Part shown: piece after piece, positions 1 through 6,987 of the stretch
Layout of the letters: the number at the start of each line of letters is the position of its first letter
Numbering within the stretch: the stretch's first letter is position 1
DNA from: Okeania sp. KiyG1
GTDB taxonomy: Bacteria > Cyanobacteriota > Cyanobacteriia > Cyanobacteriales > Microcoleaceae
Reading direction: 5' to 3'
DNA length: 64,000 nt
NCBI RefSeq assembly: GCF_014132355.1
Contig: NZ_BLZO01000117.1
Span: 90,042 to 154,041 of the forward strand
The notes under the pieces: generated by a model
Told to the model about the DNA's origin: nothing
What the model saw: only the letters and a program-made list of their open reading frames with translations
The model's database searches: none
Translations under genes and position numbers: made by a program

Positions 1-1
1 A

Positions 2-1159
2 GAAAACTTGTTGCGGAGGACTTTAGGCTGTGTACGCCTCATCTACAACAAAGCTTTAGCTGCGAGGACTCAAGCTTGGCATGAGAACAAAGAACGGGTA
101 GGATATACTCAAACCTCAGCCATGCTTACGAATTGGAAGAAACAGGAAGATTTAGATTTTCTGAGTGAAGTTAGTAGTGTCCCATTGCAACAAGGCTTGA
201 GGCATTTACAAACTGCATTCACTAACTTTTTTAGTGGGCGTGCTAAATACCCTAATTTTAAGAAAAAGCGGAATGGTGGTAGTGCAGAGTTCACAAAATC
301 CGCATTTAAGTGGAAAGATGGTCAAGTCTACCTAGCTAAATGTGCTGAACCATTACCGATCAGATGGAGTAGGCAACTTCCACAAAACTGTGTACCAACG
401 ACAATTACCGTAAAACTTGACCCAAGTGGTAGATGGTCAGTGTCTTTGAGAGTCAATGACCCTAGAGATTTAAAACTGAACCCAGTAACCAAGCAAGTTG
501 GTATTGATTTAGGAATTACCAGTTTAGTTACTACCAGTGATGGAGAAAAAATTGCTAACCCAAAAAAACTCAACAAGTTACACAAAAAATTAAGGTTAGC
601 TCAGAAGTCTCTAAAGAGAAAAACCAAGGGGTCTAATAACTATCAAAAGGCCAGGCTGAAAGTAGCGAGAATACATGCAAAAATCAAAGATTCAAGACTT
701 GACTTTACTCACAAGCTGACTACTCAACTGATTCGTGAAAATCAAACGATAGTAGTTGAAGATTTAGCTGTAAAAAACATGGTTAAGAATCACAAGTTAG
801 CCAGAGCTATCAGTGATGCTAACTGGGGAGAGCTGGTAGGACAATTAGAGTACAAGGCTGAGTGGTACGGAAGACAATTGATAAAAATCGACCGATATTT
901 TCCTAGTTCTAAGCGTTGCTCTAATTGTGGTCATACAGTAGAAAAGTTACCTCTAAATATTAGAGAGTGGGATTGTCCAGAGTGTGGTAATCACCATGAC
1001 CGCGATATCAACGCTTCGATAAACATTTTGGCTGCGGGACTCGCAGTGTCAGTCTGTGGAGCGACCGTAAGACCTGAAGGGAGTAAGTCTCGGAAGGCAG
1101 GTGCTAAGAAACAGAAAGCCCCTAACAGCAATGCTAGGGAATCCCACGCTGTCTCGTAG
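2..1159 (+). CDS. tnpB: TnpB-type RNA-guided nuclease (IS200/IS605 or IS607 family), 5' end outside the window
   Basis: Transposon-encoded TnpB, the OrfB protein ancestral to Cas12, an RNA-guided DNA nuclease kept by IS200/IS605 and IS607 elements. The RuvC core is visible: first catalytic Asp in GIDLGITS, Glu in VVEDLAVKNM, and the last Asp in HDRDINAS. The zinc ribbon lies between the last two, with CSNCG and CPECG pairs. The frame is open to the left edge, and the usual first 15-20 residues before LLRRTLGCVR are missing, so the 5' end is outside the window; the TTG at 8 is not a credible start. The catalytic residues look intact, so the protein could be active. No tnpA is visible here. The guide (omega) RNA of such elements normally overlaps the gene's 3' end and the element's right end, which should lie just after 1159, but I could not define that boundary. 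Confidence 0.93.
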   Translation, partial: ENLLRRTLGCVRLIYNKALAARTQAWHENKERVGYTQTSAMLTNWKKQEDLDFLSEVSSVPLQQGLRHLQTAFTNFFSGRAKYPNFKKKRNGGSAEFTKSAFKWKDGQVYLAKCAEPLPIRWSRQLPQNCVPTTITVKLDPSGRWSVSLRVNDPRDLKLNPVTKQVGIDLGITSLVTTSDGEKIANPKKLNKLHKKLRLAQKSLKRKTKGSNNYQKARLKVARIHAKIKDSRLDFTHKLTTQLIRENQTIVVEDLAVKNMVKNHKLARAISDANWGELVGQLEYKAEWYGRQLIKIDRYFPSSKRCSNCGHTVEKLPLNIREWDCPECGNHHDRDINASINILAAGLAVSVCGATVRPEGSKSRKAGAKKQKAPNSNARESHAVS

Positions 1160-1414
1160 AGCAGCGTCGGGAGGATGCCAACTTCTTAGTTTCTACTTCT
1201 TTCTACTTCAATAGAATTCCCGATAGGTAGTAAGGATAATAAAAAGTATGGAGATATCTGTTTTATTTGTAGGTAGGGTAAAGATTTTCTCACCCTAACA
1301 TTAAAAATCATCTTGGTTTTGTAATTTGGAGTAAAAATGTGAATCAAGGAGATAGCTTCCTCAAAAAAAATCGCCACTTGCTGAGGCGAGAATGAAAGAG
1401 GGAAAAACAGGAAA

Positions 1415-2413
1415 CTAAAAACCAGGTAAACAAACAATACGAAAACCAGCCCGGGAATTACGTTCATAGGTATAGAAGCTATGGCGACAGGCACTCCGAC
1501 AACTCCTAGTAAGGTTGCACCAACAACCACCACGAATCACTCTTTTATTACTATTCCCTGGACTTTCCCAAGTACTTCCGTCAGTAGGAGAACTATCATA
1601 GTTATCGTGCCAAATATCTAGACACCACTCCCAGACATTTCCATGCATATCATATAAACCAAAAGCATTGGCAGGAAAAATTCCTACTTCGGTTGTTTTT
1701 TGTCGATACTCACTTTGAGGAGCTTTGCCATAAGTATAGTTGCCATTGTAGTTGGCTAACTCAGACGTTATAGTTTCTCCAAAATAGAAAGGAGTAGTTG
1801 TCCCGGCGCGACAAGCATATTCCCACTGACTCTCACTGGGCAGTCTATAAATTTTTCCAGTTTTTTCAGATAGCTTTTGACAGAACTCTTTGGCGTTATG
1901 CCATGTTACTCTTTCTACTGGGCGGTTTTCTCCTTTAAAGTCAGAAGGATTTTTTCCCATAATGGCTAAATATTGGTTTTGAGTAATGGGGTATTTACTC
2001 ATATAAAAAGGTTTTAGGATTACTTGATGCTGAGGGCTTTCTGCATCATATCTGTGTAGTTCATTTTTCGGGGAACCCATGAGAAAACTTCCGCTAGGAA
2101 TATAAACCATTTCTAATTTAATACCATTACCTAAATCTTCTATTTTTTGTCTGGCATTACCAGGAGTACGGTTGATTATTTTGCCAATATTATTTACAGT
2201 TACTACTTCAAAAGTAAATATTTCTCCTATTTCTGTTTCTGGTATTGATTCTGGAAATGTTTGTGGTGGAGGGGTCTGGTTAATAACGGGTGGTACTGTT
2301 AAATTTTGAGATTTTTGTGGTGGAGGGGTCAACTTTTTTTCCGTTGGATAAGTCTGATTAATAAGGGAGGATATTTCCCCAGGATTTTGAAATCTTTTGT
2401 TAGTTGTACCCAC
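1415..2413 (-). CDS. FGE-sulfatase (formylglycine-generating-enzyme-like) domain protein, probably the 3' half of a broken kinase gene
   Basis: The C-terminal two thirds form an FGE-sulfatase/SUMF1-like domain, marked by FLMGSPKNE, QNQYLAIMGKNPSDF, RLPSESQWEYACRAG, YDMHGNVWEWCLD and the closing RSACRH...RAGFRIV. In cyanobacteria this domain is often fused behind a Hanks-type kinase. The first 100 residues are a Pro/Gln/Thr-rich linker of the kind that joins kinase to FGE domains. The frame begins inside the end of the upstream kinase frame (overlap 2329-2413), shifted by one base. The only nearby start is a GTG fused to an AGGAG, too close to serve as a normal ribosome site. I infer that this was one kinase-linker-FGE gene that lost the kinase C-lobe in a deletion near 2413. 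Whether this part is still translated is unknown. Confidence 0.75.
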   Translation of the reverse strand: MGTTNKRFQNPGEISSLINQTYPTEKKLTPPPQKSQNLTVPPVINQTPPPQTFPESIPETEIGEIFTFEVVTVNNIGKIINRTPGNARQKIEDLGNGIKLEMVYIPSGSFLMGSPKNELHRYDAESPQHQVILKPFYMSKYPITQNQYLAIMGKNPSDFKGENRPVERVTWHNAKEFCQKLSEKTGKIYRLPSESQWEYACRAGTTTPFYFGETITSELANYNGNYTYGKAPQSEYRQKTTEVGIFPANAFGLYDMHGNVWEWCLDIWHDNYDSSPTDGSTWESPGNSNKRVIRGGCWCNLTRSCRSACRHSFYTYERNSRAGFRIVCLPGF

Positions 2414-2925
2414 CTCCTAATAATATTTTCTGGTTTAATATCTCGATGAATTACCTGTTGAGAATGAATAAATTCCAATACGGGCAATAAACTTTTTAAC
2501 AACTCCAAAATTTGTCTTTCATCAAAAGCTCCTGACTCTTTTAATTCCTGTTGTAAATTTTGCCCGTCGATAAATTCTTGTACTAAATATTGTCGATTAT
2601 CTTGAGTGAAATATGCCAAAAGTTCGGGAATTTGTGGATGTCTACCTAAAGTATCTAAACGTTCAGCTTCTTGAGCAAATAATAGAGCAGCTTTTGATAA
2701 ATTTTTCGGTTCTTGTAATTGGGGTAAAAATTGTTTAATTACACAAAAAGGTTTTGAGGGTTTAAATTCATCCACAGCTTGAAAAGTTCGACCAAAACCA
2801 CCCCTTCCAATAATTTTTAGGGCCCGATAACGTTCGACTAAAACTAATTTTTCATGGCAACTCTGACAGAATTTGGTTTCTGGTGGGTTTAATTTTAAAC
2901 AATCAGGATTTAGGCATTGAGTCAT
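2329..2925 (-). pseudogene. Ser/Thr protein kinase, truncated N-terminal part
   Basis: Hanks-type kinase beginning with a small zinc ribbon (CLNPDCLK...CQSCHEK), common in cyanobacterial kinases. The glycine loop (IIGRGGFGRTF), the catalytic-lysine strand (FCVIKQFLP), the hinge (YLVQEFIDG) and the catalytic loop (HRDIKPENII) are present. Straight after PENIIRR the sequence becomes unrelated and stops about 25 residues later: the DFG motif, activation segment and whole C-lobe are missing, so it cannot be an active kinase. The FGE-linker sequence continues in the next frame, so an internal deletion of roughly 150 codons with a frame change is the likely cause. It is on the same strand as, and overlaps, the FGE remnant. 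Confidence 0.8.
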
Positions 2926-3430
2926 TTCAGTTAGCCTCCTCCGGAGGAACTTCGTTAACAGTTATCAGTTAGCCTCCTATGGTCGGAACTGCGTTATCAG
3001 TTATCAGTAGTTCGTGCAATAGGGAGGCTTGAAATACTGAAGTTTATTATTTTCATCCCTTTAAAAGGGGAAGTCTGAGACCTTATTTTTGGGTCATAGT
3101 TTATAATCTGATTTTATCTTCTTAGTTTTTCGCGATTGTAAATATTTAGCTTCTGCCATAGCTCTAAGTATTTCTTTTCCAAAATAATACTTTCAGATAG
3201 ATAAATTTGAGCTATAAAAGTTGCTGGTCTATTTCAAGCAAATTTTTCTATTGTTTCTAGGGTTTTGATAATTTTTTCACTGAATTAATGACAGAAAAAA
3301 TTGGTAGAATGTCAAAAAATCTGACATTTGCTCTAGTAGCTACTAATTTTTATCTAGTTCAATCTTCGGTATTTTCATGCTTTAGTTCAGCCAGCTATAT
3401 AGCTAATGTGTGGTAGAAAATTTTCATCTT

Positions 3431-3719
3431 AAATTTCAAATATTGCTTCAACATAAGTCAAAGCTTTTAGAACTTGATTTTTTCCCAAATATCGGTCAAT
3501 CAAGAAAATAATTTATGATTTTTTTAGCTTGGTTCGATAATATTTTGTTTTTTAAATAAGAGAATTTTCACAAAAGTTTTTATAAGTTTCACTGTAAATT
3601 TCAAATATTACTTTAACATAAATCAAAGCTTTTAGAACTTGACTTTTTCCCAAATATCGGTCAATCAAGAAAACAATTTATGATTTTTTTAGCTTGGTTA
3701 GACAATGTTTTGTTTTTCA
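3431..3719. repeat. Direct repeat of about 125 bp, two and a half copies
   Basis: The stretch around 3431-3555 recurs at about 3596-3719, sharing blocks such as CCCAAATATCGGTCAATCAA and TTATGATTTTTTTAGCTTGG. A third, more diverged partial copy lies at about 3960-4035, right at the 3' end of the 4051-4548 gene. The unit is the 3' flank of that gene, so the series looks like serial tandem duplication followed by decay. Confidence 0.75.
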
Positions 3720-3960
3720 GAGAAGAGAATTTTTACAAACGTTTTTTAGAGCTTTCACTCCGGCAAATATAATCTAATTCCTTCGGGTTAAATAGTTAAA
3801 TATTAGCCAAATTATAGCTCTATTTCAAGATTAGCTTTCCTCTACTGAAATGACCGATAATTATATTGATATTCTCTATATTATTCTGGCAAAAAAATCA
3901 ACATAACCTTTTGATTTTCAGTTTGCATTTGCACCAATAACTATCACCAATTTTCACTTA
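3720..3960 (-). pseudogene. Relic of a second copy of the KGK-like gene (3' half)
   Basis: Read on the minus strand this tract parallels 4030-4290, the 3' part of the neighbouring KGK-like gene. Shared blocks include AGAGAATTTTTACAAA, TTCAATAGTTAAAT-like and AACTATCACCA segments in the same order. It has many substitutions and indels and no open frame. A shorter fragment of the same end lies at about 3558-3595. Confidence 0.65.
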
Positions 3961-4050
3961 ATTTTTTCTAAAACATCAGTGAATAAAGAAAACGATTTAT
4001 ATTTCTTGAGCTTGGTTCAATAATGTTTCGTTTCTCAGGGAAGAGAATTT

Positions 4051-4548
4051 TTACAAAAGTTTTTTATAGCCTTCACTCTGACGAATATCATCTAATGGTG
4101 ATTCAGGTTCAATAGTTAAATCTGGGGAAAATTCTAGTTCTATTTTAATTTCTGATTTTGGTTGGTTATCTTTGCTTGCTGGTTGCCAAGAATTATAATT
4201 GAATCCTCTATTGTCTCCCGGTAAAAAATTAACATAAGTTTTGACTCTAAGTCTACCTTTTTGCCAACCACTATCACCAGGTTTTAAGAGTTGACATTCT
4301 ATTTCTTCACTCACTGATTCCCATTTGCTACTATTTAATCCTATATGTACTTTCTTATCCACAATAAACCCTCCATTTAATCTGGCAAAAATTACCAAAA
4401 ATCGATTATTGCCATTCTGCTGCGGTGAATAAATTGTGGCTTTTATTGGCTCTAAACACAATTCTTTAAATCTGCAAACTGTAAATGTATCTTTGCCAAA
4501 TAATAAAACATCATCGTCATTTTTAAGTAATTGAAAATTATCACTCAT
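4051..4548 (-). CDS. Conserved cyanobacterial protein, probably KGK-domain family
   Basis: 165 residues, soluble, with no signal peptide or membrane segment. The N-terminus (DDVLLFGKDTFTVCRFKEL) and the segment WQKGRLRVKTYVNFLP resemble my recollection of the cyanobacterial KGK family (PF08872), whose name comes from a Lys-Gly-Lys motif; here it is KGR. The C-terminal 30 residues are acidic and probably disordered. The function of the family is unknown to me. Downstream of its stop lie at least two decayed copies of its own 3' end, so the locus has been duplicated repeatedly. No operon partner is visible. Confidence 0.65.
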   Translation of the reverse strand: MSDNFQLLKNDDDVLLFGKDTFTVCRFKELCLEPIKATIYSPQQNGNNRFLVIFARLNGGFIVDKKVHIGLNSSKWESVSEEIECQLLKPGDSGWQKGRLRVKTYVNFLPGDNRGFNYNSWQPASKDNQPKSEIKIELEFSPDLTIEPESPLDDIRQSEGYKKLL

Positions 4549-4849
4549 ATTAACTAACTCATCTAAACTAGCAATCGTTACTATATCAACTTAACTACTT
4601 ACACTTATTTTTAGTGATACTTTTATACTTTATTTAAAATTTAACTTTCTCTTCTTGATAACTAATACCAAATCTGGTTATTATAGACTGATTATAAGGT
4701 AAGGCATAACATAGATATCTATCACCAACTTTTCTAAATCCGATTTAGTATAAAGTATTCTCTCTTAGATAACTAAAACCTTCTTCCTTCTTACTTTTTC
4801 CTTCTTACTTTTTCCTTCTTACTTCTTACTTCTTCCTTCTTCCTTCCTT
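4549..4849. other. Spacer between the KGK-like gene and purD
   Basis: AT-rich, with no ORF. It should contain the divergent promoters of both genes, but I cannot pick out a convincing one. The last 80 bases are a pyrimidine-rich short tandem repeat, listed separately. Confidence 0.6.
4778..4847. repeat. Pyrimidine short tandem repeat (CTTCTTACTTTTTC / CTTCCTT) up to the purD start
   Basis: Repeats of CTTCTTACTTTTTC followed by CTTCTTACTTC and CTTCCTT run to within two bases of the purD ATG. The tract leaves no room for a purine Shine-Dalgarno sequence. Confidence 0.85.
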
Positions 4850-6127
4850 ATGAAAATATTAATAGTAGGTAACGGCGGTAGAGAACACGCGATCGCCTGG
4901 AAATTATCCCACTCTCCCCAAGTTCAACAAATATTTTGTACCCCAGGTAACGGCGGTACTGCCACTCTGCAAAAATGCCAAAATATACCCATCCCTGTTG
5001 AAGACTTCCCAGCCCTCAAACAACTTATTGCTGACCAAAATATTTCCCTAGTAGTTGTCGGCCCAGAAGTACCCTTAGCCCTGGGCATTACTGACTATCT
5101 ACAACAACCAAACCTCAAAATATTTGGCCCCACCAAAGCAGGCGCAGTCCTCGAAGCTAGTAAATCATGGGCTAAAGATTTTATGGCCGAAGCAAATATT
5201 CCCACGGCCAAATCAGCCACCTTTACCAACGCCGAAACGGCCAAAGCTTACATCAAAGAAGTTCCCATAGTGGTCAAAGCAGATGGTCTAGCTGCTGGAA
5301 AAGGAGTTACCGTTGCCACTACAATTGAAATGGCTCATCATGCCATAGATGCCATCTTTCCAGGAGAATTCGAGAAAGATACCCATTCTGTGGTAGTCGA
5401 AGAATTTCTCACAGGTCAAGAAGTATCGGTTTTAGCCCTCACTGATGGATTAAGTATTCGTCCCCTATTACCAGCTCAAGACCATAAACAAGTAGGTGAA
5501 GGAGATACTGGACTCAATACTGGAGGTATGGGCGCTTATGCTCCCACTCCTATCATTATGCCGGAACTAATGACTAGAATTCAACAAGAAGTTCTAGAAC
5601 CAACTTTGACTAATTTGCAAAAACGTGGTATTGACTACCGAGGCATTGTTTATGCTGGATTAATGATTAGTCCTCAAGGAGAGCCAAAAGTATTAGAATT
5701 TAACTGTCGGTTCGGCGACCCAGAAACTCAACCTATTCTCTCTCTGCTAGAAACTCCATTGGAAGAGTTATTGTTGGCCTGTTGTGAACAGCGTTTAGCT
5801 GAGTTGCCCCCGATAAATTGGAAACCAGGAGTAGCAGTGTGCGTAGTTTTAGCCTCCGGGGGTTATCCAGAAGCTTATGAAAAAGGTAAAGTAATTTCTG
5901 GAATAGAAAAAGCTGAAGCTACTGGAGTAACTGTATTTCATGCAGGAACTAAATTACAGGAACAACAGTTAGTGACCGATGGTGGCCGTGTATTGGGAGT
6001 AACAGCAATAGGGTCTGATTTTTCTGAAGCTAGGGCAAAAGTTTACAATGCTGTAGATTCTATAGAGTTTGACCGAATGTATTATCGGCGGGATATTGGT
6101 AGTCGAGTTTTTGGGTTTGTTCATTAA
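4850..6127 (+). CDS. purD: Phosphoribosylamine-glycine ligase (GAR synthetase)
   Basis: Second step of purine synthesis: joins glycine to phosphoribosylamine using ATP, in the cytoplasm. 425 residues, full length for the family. The N-terminal Rossmann-like domain opens with KILIVGNGGREHAIAW. The ATP-grasp part shows VVKADGLAAGKGV, VVVEEFLTGQEVS, the PurD signature around LNTGGMGAYAP, and metal ligands in FNCRFGDPETQ. The ATG at 4850 gives the expected N-terminus exactly. No Shine-Dalgarno is visible because a pyrimidine repeat runs up to the start. It stands alone, with spacers on both sides. Confidence 0.97.
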   Translation: MKILIVGNGGREHAIAWKLSHSPQVQQIFCTPGNGGTATLQKCQNIPIPVEDFPALKQLIADQNISLVVVGPEVPLALGITDYLQQPNLKIFGPTKAGAVLEASKSWAKDFMAEANIPTAKSATFTNAETAKAYIKEVPIVVKADGLAAGKGVTVATTIEMAHHAIDAIFPGEFEKDTHSVVVEEFLTGQEVSVLALTDGLSIRPLLPAQDHKQVGEGDTGLNTGGMGAYAPTPIIMPELMTRIQQEVLEPTLTNLQKRGIDYRGIVYAGLMISPQGEPKVLEFNCRFGDPETQPILSLLETPLEELLLACCEQRLAELPPINWKPGVAVCVVLASGGYPEAYEKGKVISGIEKAEATGVTVFHAGTKLQEQQLVTDGGRVLGVTAIGSDFSEARAKVYNAVDSIEFDRMYYRRDIGSRVFGFVH

Positions 6128-6355
6128 TGGATAATTGATAATTACCTCGGGTTTTAACCGTTACGGAATTGAAGATCAGGAAATATTATTTCTTCTCTTG
6201 GTCCATTGGATATGGCGAGGGGACCCGAAGAGTGACAGAGCCGCTTTCCTAGCGGAATGAAGGGCGCAAACGTGGTCCGCCATCCCTCGACGGCTTTTTT
6301 CCCCTTAAAAGGGGAAGCTTTAAACCATAATTATTTAATTATTAATTATTCGGTA
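6128..6355. repeat. Dispersed element, 'GGATATGGCGAGG' family
   Basis: Contains TTCTCTTGGTCCATTGGATA, then CCCCTTAAAAGGGGAAGC and ends near TTATTCGGTAA. Related copies occur at about 23440-23640, 28960-29060, 33990-34080, 40085-40235 and 41760-41880. All share an opening close to 'ATTACCTCTCCTTT', the 'TTGGATATGG' core (lost in some), and the closing 'AAAGGGGAGGCTTT...TTCGGTAA'. The two ends are partly inverted, as in a non-autonomous mobile or palindromic element. Confidence 0.65.
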
Positions 6356-6913
6356 AATCGGGTGCATCTCCATTTTGAATAAAGCCAAAAATTTATCGCT
6401 TTTAGGCAACAGGCAACAGGGAATATATAGGGTCTGCTGAAAAAATTGGTTGGTGGGGGTAGGACACGGGGACACGGAGACACGGAGACGCGGAGACGGG
6501 TTGATTTGGGCGGGAACAGGCAACGGTTTCGGCCATCTTATGTGAAGAAATTTTCTTGAATTTCAGTATTTTGAGGTAAATAAGAACCATAAACGTAGGA
6601 GATAAACTTAATATAAAAAGTTCAATTAGCTCTATTACCGCAAGCTATTGTGACTTTTAGCTTTATGAGCGCTAGTCCGATATAGGAAAAAAGTATTTTT
6701 GCAAATATTGAGATGCACCCGGCAAATCAAAATATAAATAAAATAAATCTAAGCTTTCAAGAATTCTTAGTTATCCTAATTAATAATATAGTCAAAAATG
6801 CCTACTAAATTTTGACTTTTAAATTTAAACTTTTGACTTTTGACTTTTAAATTTAAACTTTTGACTTTTGACTTTTAAATTTAAACTTTTGACTTTTGAC
6901 TTTTGACTTAAAA
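6356..6913. other. Spacer upstream of nblS
   Basis: No gene. It holds a short tandem repeat at about 6468-6500 (ACACGGAG/ACGCGGAG type) and a 'gggtctgctgaaaaa' fragment of the AGGGTTTGCTG element family. It ends with the TTTGACTTTTAAATTTAAAC repeat. Confidence 0.6.
6812..6908. repeat. Short tandem repeat (TTTGACTTT / AAATTTAAAC) before nblS
   Basis: Several copies of a 'CTTTTGACTTTTAAATTTAAA' type unit, finishing just before the ATG at 6914 that is the likely original nblS start. Confidence 0.85.
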
Positions 6914-6987
6914 ATGCTTGCCCTCCTAAAAAAATCGGAGAAATTATCGCTAACTGGTGGTCTGAGTTTACCCTCCAGACCAAACTC

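Larger units (their letters stand above)
2926..4050. other. Gene-poor spacer with degraded duplicate material
   Basis: No intact gene is visible. The left part (2930-3060) holds fragments of the dispersed GTTATCAGTTATCAG-type and 'aaaaggggaag' repeats. The right part is made of decayed tandem copies of the 3' end and 3' flank of the neighbouring 4051-4548 gene, annotated separately. Confidence 0.7.
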
